From NCBI GenBank assembly GCA_946186185.1, contig CAMHMJ010000008.1, forward strand, positions 34,574 through 98,573: a DNA stretch of 64,000 nt. The letters are read 5' to 3'. This document shows, piece by piece, positions 1 to 10,345 of this stretch; position 1 is the first letter of the stretch, and every line of letters starts with the position of its first letter. The translations under genes were made by a program, and so were the position numbers. The notes beneath the pieces are model-generated. The model was not told the DNA's origin. It saw only the letters and a program-made list of their open reading frames with translations, and ran no database searches. Source of the stretch: an uncultured Treponema sp. GTDB lineage: Bacteria > Spirochaetota > Spirochaetia > Treponematales > Treponemataceae.

Positions 1-2
1 TA

Positions 3-788
3 GACGGATTCCGCATGGATGCCGTTAAACACATCAAGTTCGACTTCTTTAACAACTGGCTTTCCTATGTAAGACAGCAGACAGGCAAAGAACTCTTTAC
101 TGTTGGTGAATACTGGAACTACGATGTAGGCAAGTTGAACAACTTCATCAATGCCAGCGGCGGATGTATGTCTCTCTTTGACGCTCCAATGCACATGAAC
201 TTCTACAACGCTTCTTACGGAAACGGAAACTACGACATGGGTGCAATTTTGAACGGAACACTCACAAAGTCTAACCCGCTTAAATCTGTTAGTATCGTAG
301 AAAACCACGACACTCAGCCATGCCAGGCTCTTGAATCAACTGTAAACTGGTGGTTCAAGCCGTTGGCTTATGCAATCATTCTTCTTCGCCAGGAAGCATA
401 TCCATGTGTATTCTACGCTGACCTTTACGGCGCACAGTATACAGATAACGGATACAACATCAACATGGCTCCGGTTACAAACCTTGAAAAGCTCATCAAG
501 GCACGAAAGAACTACGCTTACGGAACCCAGCACGACTACTTTGACAACAACAATATTGTAGGCTGGACCCGGGAAGGTGTAAGCGACAGAAGCGGCTCCG
601 GCTGCGCAGTCATCATGTCTGACAACGCAGGGGGAAGCAAGTGGATGTATGTTGGAAAGAAATGGGCCGGCAAGAAGTTCTACGACTATCTTGGAGTTCA
701 GTACGACAAGGTTACCATCAACTCTGACGGATGGGGCCAGTTCTGGTGCGACGGCGGCTCAGTTTCCGTTTACGTTCCTGTAAACTAA
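3..788 (+). CDS. Alpha-amylase (GH13), C-terminal part; 5' end lies outside the window
   Basis: Frame open from window start: DGFRMDAVKHI (GH13 nucleophile motif), GEYW (acid/base region), ENHDTQ (conserved NHD); stop at 788. Confidence 0.9.
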   Translation, partial: DGFRMDAVKHIKFDFFNNWLSYVRQQTGKELFTVGEYWNYDVGKLNNFINASGGCMSLFDAPMHMNFYNASYGNGNYDMGAILNGTLTKSNPLKSVSIVENHDTQPCQALESTVNWWFKPLAYAIILLRQEAYPCVFYADLYGAQYTDNGYNINMAPVTNLEKLIKARKNYAYGTQHDYFDNNNIVGWTREGVSDRSGSGCAVIMSDNAGGSKWMYVGKKWAGKKFYDYLGVQYDKVTINSDGWGQFWCDGGSVSVYVPVN

Positions 789-792
789 GCTA

Positions 793-1980
793 TTAGTGAA
801 ACAGTGACGGCAGATTAGCAAAAATATCTGCACCGCTGACGAAGGTTCCGATTGAGCTTCCGATTGAAGAAAGGAAGAATACAAGAAGAACCTTCAGAAT
901 GCGGTTTTTATAAAAGCCTTTAAGGCTTCCGGCATCGTCTGCAAGGTTTTCAAGGTCACGAACCTTTGGCCGGCAGATGAATGCCTGGAAAATACCTGTA
1001 ACAATTCCAACACCAATCAGCGGACACAGGGAAGTAAGGGGCGCCGCAATAAACGAAAGAATTATCGTAAGTGGATGAGCGGCCGCAATAATGGAACCGA
1101 TGGCGCTCAGGCTTCCGTTCCACAGAATCCAGGATTCAAGCATTTCAAAGCCCTTTGAACGGCCGCCAAAATAGAAACCAGCCGCAATAGCAAGCACAAT
1201 TAAAACCGGAATTATCCAGCCAAGGATTTTAGCCCCGGCTTTTTTTGGAGGAACAACTTCAATTTCACTTGTATCTGAGGTTTCGGCGGCGGCAGCGATT
1301 TTTTCAAGATGTGCCTGAACTCCCGGAAGATGTCCCGCACCAAGAACCGCAAGGATTTTATTTCCCTTAGACTCCCAGATTTTTGAAGCAAGGTATTTAT
1401 CACGCTCGTCAATCAAAACTTCCTTTACCACCGGAAGATATTCGGAAAGCTCGTTCATCATGGAGTCCATTTCAGAGCGGTCCTTTAATTCTTCAATCTG
1501 TTCTTCAGAAATTTCTTCTTTGCTGAAAGCACTGGCTAAAAGGGCTGAAACCAGCTTAATTTTTCCCCACAGAGAGTTTTTTGCCCAGGCGCGGCGAAGA
1601 GTCACCTGAATGGGACGATCCACCATTACGCAGGGAATGTTTTCTTCCTCGCTAACGTTGATTGCCGCAAGCATTTCGTCTCCCGGTTTTACACCAACAT
1701 TATTTCCCATTCTTTTCTGGAAAGAAGCCAGAACCAGGTTTGCAAGAAGAAGGAAGCCCTCGTTCTTTTTAAGAACTTTTATAATATCCAGCTGAGCGTA
1801 TTTGTCCGGATTTTTAATGGATTCGTAGCGCTTTTCGTCAAGTTCAACGCAAACCGCTTCCGGCTTTATTTCACGCACTGCGGCGCTGACTTCCTTTACG
1901 CTTTCGTCGGAAACGTGGGCCGTTCCCAAAAGCACGATTTCTCTTCCATTAAGATTAAGCTGTACCTGTGTCTGTTTCAT
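793..1980 (-). CDS. TraB/PrgY-type membrane protein
   Basis: MKQTQVQLNLNGREIVLLGTAHVSDESVKEV...VCVELDEKRY, VLGAGHLPG; C-terminal TM helices; start chosen at MKQTQ rather than the longer ORF start. Confidence 0.85.
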   Translation of the reverse strand: MKQTQVQLNLNGREIVLLGTAHVSDESVKEVSAAVREIKPEAVCVELDEKRYESIKNPDKYAQLDIIKVLKKNEGFLLLANLVLASFQKRMGNNVGVKPGDEMLAAINVSEEENIPCVMVDRPIQVTLRRAWAKNSLWGKIKLVSALLASAFSKEEISEEQIEELKDRSEMDSMMNELSEYLPVVKEVLIDERDKYLASKIWESKGNKILAVLGAGHLPGVQAHLEKIAAAAETSDTSEIEVVPPKKAGAKILGWIIPVLIVLAIAAGFYFGGRSKGFEMLESWILWNGSLSAIGSIIAAAHPLTIILSFIAAPLTSLCPLIGVGIVTGIFQAFICRPKVRDLENLADDAGSLKGFYKNRILKVLLVFFLSSIGSSIGTFVSGADIFANLPSLFH

Positions 1981-2049
1981 TTTATAATTCCTGGTTTCTT
2001 CTTTTAGTCCTTTTTGAAATGCAACGGATTCGGGCGCCATGCACAAAGC

Positions 2050-3483
2050 CTAAAGCTCCTGTTCTGCCCATTCTGCAAGTCTATACTCAAAGAACAACGG
2101 TGTCTGCATTTTAGTTACTTTTGAATAATATTCTTTTGCCACTGCATCTGAACCCCGCATCTGATAGTAAAGGGCAAAGTAGAAAAGCATCTTTCCCCGC
2201 TTAGTTTTGTCCGTTTCCTTATCCAGGGCGGTTGCAATGGTATTTTCCGCATTAGCCGGTCCCTGGTCGTGGTAAAGACGAATCATCTTGTAGTCCAGGC
2301 TTTCCCGGTTCATGTTCTTCATAATATTCTGAGCCATTTTCTTTGCTTCGAAAAGATTATTTTCCTTTATATAGGTTGCCATTATCATCAGCTGGTAGGC
2401 ACTCTGACTCTTAATGGAGTTTGCCTTGGAAAAAGCCGCCCGGGCAACGGCCCAGTTCTTTTCATGGAATTCAAGAATTCCGATTTCCTCGTAGGCAAAA
2501 TAATAGGAAGGATTTGTTTTTACTACCATATGGTAGTCTGCAAGAGCCTGCTTGAACTTGTCCTGCTCGTCGTAAAGGCCCGCGCGGTAGGCATAACCCA
2601 GAAAATAGGTCGGATCTATCTGAATTGCCTTTGACCAGGCTTTTTCTGCATCTGCATAACGGCCCACATTTCTAAGATAGCTTCCGTAATCAAGGAAGAA
2701 ATCGTAGGTATTCGGCTCCAGCTTGATTGCCTTTTCAATGTAATCAATGGCGTTTTTGTAATTTTCATCTTCGGCGGAAAGCTTTCCAAGATATGAAAGG
2801 GCAACCGTATCATTTTTATCCATCTGATACATTTTATTGAAGGTTTCTTTTGCGCTTTTCATGTCCCCTGTATACCAGCACATTTTTCCATAACCGTAGA
2901 GGGCATCGTGATTGTCCGGCTCGCTTATGAGGGCGCGTCTGTAGTTGTTCAGGGCAAGCTTGTATTTTTTCTTGATCTGCTGCTGGTCTCCCAGAATGAT
3001 ATTTGCAGCCGCATTGTTCGGGTCAGCCGCAAGGAGCTGTTTAATTGCCGCATTCTGAGCCTGACTGTCGCCGGAAGCAAGGGCAATCTGGGCATTCAGC
3101 TCAAGCACCTCTTTATTTGATGGATCCTTTGCCTTCAGTTCAGAAGCAATGACAGCCGCTTCCTTTGTGCGGTTTGCAGAAAGAAGAAGTGAAGCCTGAA
3201 GAATTTTCATATCTGTATTGTCTTTTAATTCTTCCGGGATTGTCTCAAAGTGACCGATTGCACCTTCAAGGTCGCCTTTTGCCAGAGCGGACTGAAGCTT
3301 TTCAACAAAAATTACATCGGGAGTTTTTGGAGGTTCAATTTTTTCCGGCTCTTTAGAATTTTTTGCTGTTTTTTCTATAGAATCTGCTCCACCGGCTGAA
3401 TCAGGAGATGGCGTTGAAGCGCAGGCTGAAATTGAAATCAAAAAAATCAGCAGCATTCCAAAAGCGAAAGGTCGAATTTTCAT
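2050..3483 (-). CDS. TPR-repeat lipoprotein
   Basis: Signal peptide with lipobox-like ISAC; many TPR units (ALNNYRRALISEPDNHDALYGYGKM etc.). Confidence 0.85.
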   Translation of the reverse strand: MKIRPFAFGMLLIFLISISACASTPSPDSAGGADSIEKTAKNSKEPEKIEPPKTPDVIFVEKLQSALAKGDLEGAIGHFETIPEELKDNTDMKILQASLLLSANRTKEAAVIASELKAKDPSNKEVLELNAQIALASGDSQAQNAAIKQLLAADPNNAAANIILGDQQQIKKKYKLALNNYRRALISEPDNHDALYGYGKMCWYTGDMKSAKETFNKMYQMDKNDTVALSYLGKLSAEDENYKNAIDYIEKAIKLEPNTYDFFLDYGSYLRNVGRYADAEKAWSKAIQIDPTYFLGYAYRAGLYDEQDKFKQALADYHMVVKTNPSYYFAYEEIGILEFHEKNWAVARAAFSKANSIKSQSAYQLMIMATYIKENNLFEAKKMAQNIMKNMNRESLDYKMIRLYHDQGPANAENTIATALDKETDKTKRGKMLFYFALYYQMRGSDAVAKEYYSKVTKMQTPLFFEYRLAEWAEQEL

Positions 3484-3563
3484 TTTATAAATCCTCGCGA
3501 TTATATATCTTTGTCTTTGCAGATAGTTGAAATTCCTTGGTTCATTGATTAAACTCTTAGGCG

Positions 3564-5393
3564 ATGTTTACCAAAGTATTAAGAAAATCATTAATTCTGC
3601 TGGCCGTTTACGCCATTTTTATAATCGGCATTTTTGTTCTTCAGTTTAAGAACTCTTCAATTATATCAGAAAAAATCGGCAGCCTCCATATAACCCTTGT
3701 AGAATCTACAGATGATAACAACACAATTCGCCTTAAAAACAAATTTTCAACAAGTTTTAACGGAATTTCTTTTTCAACAAGCGACGATAATCCCGTAAAA
3801 ATCGTGAAGAGCGGAAAAGCGTTCCCGGTTACCCTTCTTTCCTGGAAGAAGGAATCTGCTACCTCCTGCTCCTTCCTGTTCACCGAAAACCTTACACTGC
3901 GCTTCAGCATGAGCGACGAAACACCGAAAGCCCTTCTGAATGTAGATGCAGTTTTCCCGAAAAGCGTAAATTCGGTTCAGGTGCCATTTTCACTCACCGG
4001 TGGCGCTACCCTCACAAGCCTTACGGACAAAAAGATTCAGATAAACTCAAAAAAGAACACCTGGGAGCTTTCTGCCTCGGAAATTGAAGACGGACACATT
4101 CATTTGAACCACAAGGAACCGGTAATTTCCTACGCATACTACGACAACACCAGAAGCTTCTCTTTTGCAATGGCAGCCGCCCTGGAGAATGCAACCGAAA
4201 CTGCATACTCCAAAACAGTTGAGCTCTTGAAGGACAACCTTGTTCAGACCTTCAGCCAGATTTCTCCGGAATCCACCAGCGTTACGGAAATGGAAGCAGT
4301 TTCCTACGTGGCTGTAATGGCAAGCCGTGGAAAATATCAGGAAGGAATTGAGGGGGTTCCGCAGAACTTCAAGAAAAACGGAAACCGAACCTATCTCTCT
4401 GCTCCGTACTTTAATAACCTTGCAAAAATGAACGAAAGCCTGGTTCGCCAGATGCAGAAATTCAGCGACACAATCACTCTTGCCAGCGAAAACGGAAGTC
4501 TGGACGTATTCACCCTCAGGAACTTAAGTGACTACATGAGCATGCATCCGGGTTCAGAGACAATTGCTAAGCTTTTGCAGAATACAGCCAGCCGTGATTT
4601 GAGCGATATTACAATCATGCAGGCAGCAGGAATTCTTACCACCTGGATTGAGCTTTCACAGAAAAATAAAACCCTTGCCGACATGTTAGTGCCGGCAACA
4701 AAAGCCTGCGTTTCAAAGATTGAATCCAGCTGTAATCTGGACGACAACACCCTTACTATGGTAGAAAAAGGAACCTTCCTGCCGGTTGTAAACGCATCTT
4801 ACGCAGGAGACGCAATTCTGCGCTACGGACGGCTTACAAACAACGCTGAATGTGTTGCCGGCGGCCGCCTGATTATTAACTCGTACCTCAAGAACAGCGA
4901 TTCCTTTGATTCCCGCTCCCTTGCGGAACTCTACCCGATTATCGTTCACGACAACATTTACTACCCGCACTTCGTAATCATGAGCTTCGACAAACTGGGT
5001 GCTGTATGGGCATGGACCTGTGCAGAAAAAGTCAGCTACATAAACGACAACGCAGGAACCATCAGTATTCTTGTTGACTTTATGCTTTCCAACACCCACT
5101 ACATGATTGTAAACGGTATCGAAGCCTTCAAGTCAATCTACATCTACGACATGGCATTCCGCACCGACCCTCGTTTTGAAACCTACAATTCTTCCGGTTA
5201 CGTTTACCAGAAGGACAACACTTCCCTTCTCCTAAAGAGCCGCCACCGCTCCGCAACCGAAGTCATCCGCCTTTCATACATCGACAACTCTGCCGAAAAA
5301 GCCGCTTCCGAAACTTCCGCCGCTTCTGACAGCACAGAAAACACCGAATCTTCAGAATCCAGCACTGGTACTGAATCAGGCAGCACAGAGTAG
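3564..5393 (+). CDS. Hypothetical membrane-anchored protein, Ser/Glu/Thr-rich C-terminal tail
   Basis: 609-aa ORF, N-terminal TM segment, low-complexity tail ASETSAASDSTENTESSESSTGTESGSTE; no recognised domain. Confidence 0.8.
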   Translation: MFTKVLRKSLILLAVYAIFIIGIFVLQFKNSSIISEKIGSLHITLVESTDDNNTIRLKNKFSTSFNGISFSTSDDNPVKIVKSGKAFPVTLLSWKKESATSCSFLFTENLTLRFSMSDETPKALLNVDAVFPKSVNSVQVPFSLTGGATLTSLTDKKIQINSKKNTWELSASEIEDGHIHLNHKEPVISYAYYDNTRSFSFAMAAALENATETAYSKTVELLKDNLVQTFSQISPESTSVTEMEAVSYVAVMASRGKYQEGIEGVPQNFKKNGNRTYLSAPYFNNLAKMNESLVRQMQKFSDTITLASENGSLDVFTLRNLSDYMSMHPGSETIAKLLQNTASRDLSDITIMQAAGILTTWIELSQKNKTLADMLVPATKACVSKIESSCNLDDNTLTMVEKGTFLPVVNASYAGDAILRYGRLTNNAECVAGGRLIINSYLKNSDSFDSRSLAELYPIIVHDNIYYPHFVIMSFDKLGAVWAWTCAEKVSYINDNAGTISILVDFMLSNTHYMIVNGIEAFKSIYIYDMAFRTDPRFETYNSSGYVYQKDNTSLLLKSRHRSATEVIRLSYIDNSAEKAASETSAASDSTENTESSESSTGTESGSTE

Positions 5394-5402
5394 AACTGAG
5401 CC

Positions 5403-5526
5403 AGTCAGGGCAGCCGAATTAATATTTACTGATGAAATATCGGGTTCCCGCTGAGAGCCACTTTTGAAAATTTAACTACACTACTCGAAATTTAACCTGG
5501 AAACAATTAATTCGGCTGCCCTGACT
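5403..5526. repeat. Intergenic inverted-repeat element with perfect 21-bp arms
   Basis: AGTCAGGGCAGCCGAATTAAT (5403-5423) / ATTAATTCGGCTGCCCTGACT (5506-5526); loop carries GGGTTCCCGCTGAGAGCC shared with elements at 36.3 and 44.6 kb. Confidence 0.85.
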
Positions 5527-5586
5527 ATTACCAATTTCTCTATTTTTTTCTGTATCCATTCGCAGAGTTTTTTGTTAATATACTGT

Positions 5587-7032
5587 ATGAAAAAATGTCT
5601 GAAAACCAAACCCCTGCTGCTTTTGTTCACCTGCGGACTCTTGTATTCTGCAGCGGCAGAGCCACAGCTTTCCGACTATCTGGCAAACGATCTCGAACTT
5701 AAACGGCTTTCTCTGGAACTAAAAAAGACACTCCTTTCCGCAAAAAGCACTTCCATCGACAATGGAATCGACATTCAGCTTTCTTCCGGAACCGCAACCT
5801 TCACCTTCAGTGAAAACGATTCCTACGTGAAATTTCAGCCGAATGCTAAAATGACCGTGCCTCAGGCTTCAAATTTAACCTTTTCAACTTCAACCAAAGT
5901 TACAAAATCCGGACAGGAAGACGAAACAAAGGTTGACGACACAAAATTCAGCCTTTCTGCGGATATAATTTCAGGTTCGCTTTTAACCAGAAAGCTGAAC
6001 TTAAAAAAAGCCGACCGTCAGGTTCTGGAAGCACGCAGAAAGCTTCAGGATTATGCCCTTACTTCAGAAATCAACTACTACAAACAGCTCCGCTCCCTTC
6101 TGGACACCTCCTCCAGCATAATTTCTGCACAAAGGTCCATGTACGATGACACAATCGACTTTGAGGAAATCAAGGCAAAGGGCTACGACCCCCGTTCTAC
6201 TAAATATAGAGAAGCAGAAATGGATGTTATTTCTGACAGACGCAATGTAGAAACCAAAATACACAAGCTGGAACGAGACTGCGCTGTTTTTGCTTCAAAA
6301 TGCAATGCTGAATTCAAGCCGGGCACTCTTCCCAAGGATTTTTTACCAACGGAAATTCCGGTTGTTGAAGGAGTGAACATTCTTTCCTTCGATAAAGAAA
6401 ACTATAAAAAAATCGAAAGCGCAAAATGGAATCAGGAAATTGCAGCTTTAGGCCGTAAAGCCGACAAAAATTTCACCCTCAGCGCTTCAGCAGGTTATAC
6501 AATCAAAAACTCGGATACAAAAACTTCTTCCGACAAAGAAAAGGAAGCCAGTGACACAGTGGATGCAGGTCTTCAGGCGACTTTTTCCGGCTTGAGTCTT
6601 GGAGCCGGCACTTCCATTCCAACCAACGGAGAAAGCCCGGTTTACACGGTAACCGCCTCAATCAATCCCAATAAGTTTCGAAAGCTTTCTATAAAAAAGA
6701 AGCAGAACCAGATGAACGAACAGGAAGAGGAAATTGAAATTCAGGCGGCCCTGAACACCTACGAAGAAGACGTTATTGACCGCCAGAGAAGCCTGAGCGA
6801 CCTCTACTGGACAAAACAGACAAATCAAGAATCCTATGAAATGTACATCTCCTTTGCACAGGATATGAAAAAAAATCTCGATAACGGGTTAATCACGGAA
6901 AGCGAATATCTGTACGCCTACGCAAACAGGGAGCTGTACCGTATAAAACTTTTGATAAACGACATCGATATTTTGATATATAATAATGAAGTAAAGCTTC
7001 TTTTCTGCCGGGATTCGGAGCTTCAGGAATAA
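5587..7032 (+). CDS. TolC-like outer membrane efflux protein
   Basis: Signal peptide, coiled-coil-rich 480 aa; directly upstream of membrane fusion protein and MacB-type ABC genes. Confidence 0.7.
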   Translation: MKKCLKTKPLLLLFTCGLLYSAAAEPQLSDYLANDLELKRLSLELKKTLLSAKSTSIDNGIDIQLSSGTATFTFSENDSYVKFQPNAKMTVPQASNLTFSTSTKVTKSGQEDETKVDDTKFSLSADIISGSLLTRKLNLKKADRQVLEARRKLQDYALTSEINYYKQLRSLLDTSSSIISAQRSMYDDTIDFEEIKAKGYDPRSTKYREAEMDVISDRRNVETKIHKLERDCAVFASKCNAEFKPGTLPKDFLPTEIPVVEGVNILSFDKENYKKIESAKWNQEIAALGRKADKNFTLSASAGYTIKNSDTKTSSDKEKEASDTVDAGLQATFSGLSLGAGTSIPTNGESPVYTVTASINPNKFRKLSIKKKQNQMNEQEEEIEIQAALNTYEEDVIDRQRSLSDLYWTKQTNQESYEMYISFAQDMKKNLDNGLITESEYLYAYANRELYRIKLLINDIDILIYNNEVKLLFCRDSELQE

Positions 7033-7057
7033 AACCAGGAAAATTACAGGATATAAT

Positions 7058-8164
7058 ATGAAAAAAGTAAAAATTGGTAAAAAATTGAAAATCGTGCTGA
7101 TTTCAGCAGGAGCAGTAATACTGGTAATAGCCGCTCTTGTAATTGCCAGAAAAATCGGCGAAGCAAAGAAAAATCAGAAGGTAACCTACACCGTAAAATC
7201 CGAAACCTACGAAAACTGCATAGAAATTGCGGGAACAATTGCCGCCGCCGAAGAACAGACCCTTCAGGCCCTGAGTGACGGCACCGTTCTTGGAGTTTAT
7301 GTTCAGAAAGGGGACAAGGTAAAAAAAGGCGATATCATCATTCAGCTTGATTCAACCGAGCAGGAATACAATCTGGCAAAACTGGACTATGATATGGATT
7401 CCACCAGAATTTCCGGAGCAAAAAAACAGCTTCAGCTTCAGCAGGTTCAGCGCCTTTCCCTTTTACAGAAAATTGAAGACAGAAAAGTAGTTGCAACCTT
7501 TGACGGAATCATCGCAGATCTGGATGTAGCCGTGGGGGACTCAATGGAAGCCAAGGACTCCGTTGGAACTCTGGTAAATGTAGATTATTTGAAGGCAAAC
7601 GTTGAAGTTGCCGAAACCGATGTTGCAAAGCTCAAGGTTGGCCAGAAGGTTATTTTTACCTTCCCTGCATACAACGGAACCGTCGAAGGCTATGTTGTGG
7701 GCTGGCCGGCAATCGGTGAAGTAACAAGCCGAGGCGCTACAGTAGTAAACGCCGAAGTACGAATCGATAAATACCCTCCGGAAATCTTACCGAATTTTTC
7801 CTTCACCGGAAAAATCCAGATTACGGACCCGGTGGATAACCTTATTGTTGAACGCTACGCCGTGGGCCGGGAAAACAAGGAAACCTTTGTAGAACTTGCC
7901 CAGTCAGGCGAAAAAATCAGCGTAAAAATTGCACCCTACGGCTCCGGATATGTAAAAATCACAGAGGGCGCCGTAAAGGAAGGGGATGTTTTAAAAGCCC
8001 AGAGCGTTCCTAAGGTTTCAGGAACCGTTCGTCCAAACGGTCAGGGTGCCGGCGCCCGACAGGGACAGTTCCCGGGCCAGGGCGGTGCCGGAGCTTCCGG
8101 AACACGAGGTACGGGAATGGGCGCTCCGGGCGGAATGTCGGGTAGTTTTCCGGGAGGAAGATAG
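7058..8164 (+). CDS. HlyD/MacA-type periplasmic adaptor (membrane fusion protein) with Gly-rich C-terminus
   Basis: N-terminal TM, biotinyl-lipoyl-like hairpin (GTVLGVYVQKGDKVKKGDIIIQLDS), adjacency to ABC genes. Confidence 0.88.
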   Translation: MKKVKIGKKLKIVLISAGAVILVIAALVIARKIGEAKKNQKVTYTVKSETYENCIEIAGTIAAAEEQTLQALSDGTVLGVYVQKGDKVKKGDIIIQLDSTEQEYNLAKLDYDMDSTRISGAKKQLQLQQVQRLSLLQKIEDRKVVATFDGIIADLDVAVGDSMEAKDSVGTLVNVDYLKANVEVAETDVAKLKVGQKVIFTFPAYNGTVEGYVVGWPAIGEVTSRGATVVNAEVRIDKYPPEILPNFSFTGKIQITDPVDNLIVERYAVGRENKETFVELAQSGEKISVKIAPYGSGYVKITEGAVKEGDVLKAQSVPKVSGTVRPNGQGAGARQGQFPGQGGAGASGTRGTGMGAPGGMSGSFPGGR

Positions 8165-8166
8165 GC

Positions 8167-9084
8167 GTGCAGAACTCAAAAACCGCTGATAAAATAAGCC
8201 CGAAAACCGCCGGCAAAACCAGCCGCAGTTCCGGCAGCAGCACAGAAAATCACTCAAAAACCGTCATAATGATGCAGGATGTCCGCAAAATCTACAAAAT
8301 GGGTGAAACGGAAGTTCACGCCCTGCGGGGAATCAGTTTTTCAATAGAAAACGGCGAATTTGTTTCAATAATGGGTCCTTCGGGCTCCGGAAAATCCACC
8401 TGCATGAACATGATCGGCTGCCTTGACCGCCCTACCAGCGGAATCGTAAAAATCGGCGAAAAAGAAACGGCAAAAATGTCGGAAAAAGAACTGGCTTCCC
8501 TCAGAAACAAAACCATCGGCTTTGTTTTTCAGCAGTACCACCTGCTTCCGGGAATGACGGTCCTTGAAAATGTAATGCTTCCCCTGCGCTATCAGGGCAT
8601 CGATAAAAACGAACGGGCAAAGCTGGCCCGGGCCGCTCTGGAACGGGTAGAAATGGGAAACCGCATCAACCATCGCCCTAACGAGCTTTCCGGCGGACAA
8701 AAGCAGAGAGTTGCAATTGCCCGTGCCATGGTTACAAACCCGGACATCATTCTGGCAGACGAACCGACAGGTGCCCTGGACAGTAAAACCGGTCTTCAGG
8801 TTCTAAAGCTCTTCCGGGAAATCAATCAGGCGGGAACCACTATCGTAATCGTAACCCACGACCCCGGAATCGGAGCCAGCACAAACCGCTGCATCCGCAT
8901 TTTTGACGGAAGCATACATTCAGACCTGACCCAGGAACCGGTGCTGCCATTTACAGAGGAAGGGGCTTCTGCCGCAAGCGCAACTGAAACTCCGGCTGAC
9001 ACAACCAGCGCCCCGGAAGGAAAGTCTGCTACCCCAGGCACAACCAGCGCCCCGGCTAACGAAGAAGGAGGGCAGAATGTTTGA
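8167..9084 (+). CDS. ABC transporter ATP-binding protein, MacB/LolD type
   Basis: Walker [24 protein letters not shown], Walker [13 protein letters not shown]; apparent GTG start. Confidence 0.93.
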   Translation: MQNSKTADKISPKTAGKTSRSSGSSTENHSKTVIMMQDVRKIYKMGETEVHALRGISFSIENGEFVSIMGPSGSGKSTCMNMIGCLDRPTSGIVKIGEKETAKMSEKELASLRNKTIGFVFQQYHLLPGMTVLENVMLPLRYQGIDKNERAKLARAALERVEMGNRINHRPNELSGGQKQRVAIARAMVTNPDIILADEPTGALDSKTGLQVLKLFREINQAGTTIVIVTHDPGIGASTNRCIRIFDGSIHSDLTQEPVLPFTEEGASAASATETPADTTSAPEGKSATPGTTSAPANEEGGQNV

Positions 9085-10270
9085 AGACTTTTTGAATGCC
9101 CTCCAGAACTTCAGAAGGCAGAAAACCAGGACCTTTCTTTCTCTTTTAGGCGTAATCATCGGTGTTGCCTCCGTAATCATAATTACAAGTCTTGGAGCCA
9201 GCTCTTCCAAGGAAATCCAGAACACCTTCGGTTCTGCCGGACTTGATGTAGTCAGCATTTCCAGCGGCTTTATGCGCCGCCGTCGGGACTCTGTTTCCCT
9301 TAAATTTGACGAAGCCTTCCGTGAACAGCTTTTTGACAATGTTCGGGACATTAAAAAAATCTGGTACAAAAACAACCTCAGCGCCACCCTTTCCTACGGC
9401 GACACCAGCTCTTCCAGCACCTGCAGCGCCATCGAATACGGCTATCTTGAAATGTACGGAATCGAGCTGGAAGCGGGACGATTTTTCAATGTAACGGAAG
9501 ACTACTACGGAATGCAGAAGGTAGTGCTTGGAAAATCCCTTGCCGATGCCCTCTTCCCTTCCGGAGACGCCGTGGGAAAAAGCATCCTGGTTACCGCAAG
9601 CAAAATTTCCTTCAGGTTTGAAGTTATCGGCGTAATAAAAGAACAGACCAGCGGAATGGAAAACACCTCTAATGCGGCCTATATTCCCCGGGGCTTCTAT
9701 TCAAAAAAAATCAAGCCGAATCCGGAAGCCACATCCATTATGGTGCAGGCAACCAGCGCCGATAAGGCAAGCTCCCTTACGGAAAGAATTCAGAGCTACT
9801 GCGAAAACCTTACCGGCACACAATATTCAGTAAATGTAATGTCCATGCAGTCCATGATTGACCAGATGGATTCCATCATGAAAACCATGAGCGTCATGCT
9901 TTCCGCCATCGCTGCAATTTCCCTTTTAGTCGGCGGAATCGGAATTATGAACATCATGATTGTTACGGTTACGGAACGAAGGCAGGAAATCGGAATTCGT
10001 AAGGCTCTGGGCGCAAGTCCGGGAGATATCAAGCGGCAGTTCCTTGTGGAATCCGCAGCAATTTCCCTCATCGGCGGAATTCTTGGAATTATCGTAGGAA
10101 TCGGAATCAGTATGGCCTCAGAATATGTGAAGGGTCAGTCCTTTGCAATCAGCCTGAACGCCTGCCTGATCGCCTTTGTTTTTTCAGTTTTCGTTGGAAT
10201 ATTTTTTGGTTTGAACCCGGCTGCCCGGGCCGCAAAACTGGACCCGGTTCTGGCCCTGGCGGGAGAGTAA
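9077..10270 (+). CDS. ABC transporter permease, MacB type (FtsX-like)
   Basis: TFLSLLGVIIGVASVI N-terminus, MacB periplasmic core, GGIGIMNIMIVTVTERRQEIGIRKALGA motif. Confidence 0.93.
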   Translation: MFEDFLNALQNFRRQKTRTFLSLLGVIIGVASVIIITSLGASSSKEIQNTFGSAGLDVVSISSGFMRRRRDSVSLKFDEAFREQLFDNVRDIKKIWYKNNLSATLSYGDTSSSSTCSAIEYGYLEMYGIELEAGRFFNVTEDYYGMQKVVLGKSLADALFPSGDAVGKSILVTASKISFRFEVIGVIKEQTSGMENTSNAAYIPRGFYSKKIKPNPEATSIMVQATSADKASSLTERIQSYCENLTGTQYSVNVMSMQSMIDQMDSIMKTMSVMLSAIAAISLLVGGIGIMNIMIVTVTERRQEIGIRKALGASPGDIKRQFLVESAAISLIGGILGIIVGIGISMASEYVKGQSFAISLNACLIAFVFSVFVGIFFGLNPAARAAKLDPVLALAGE

Positions 10271-10345
10271 ACTGCCTTTTAGCGGAAAAATGTCCTCCCG
10301 CAAAAAAGCGCAGTTTTTAAGCCACCCCCCCTGGCGGGAGAATAA

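Noticed and set aside
10270-10345. Novel element between the MacB-type and ddpX genes
   Set aside because: CCTCCCGC...GCGGGAG inverted repeat between convergent genes is adequately explained as a terminator-like structure
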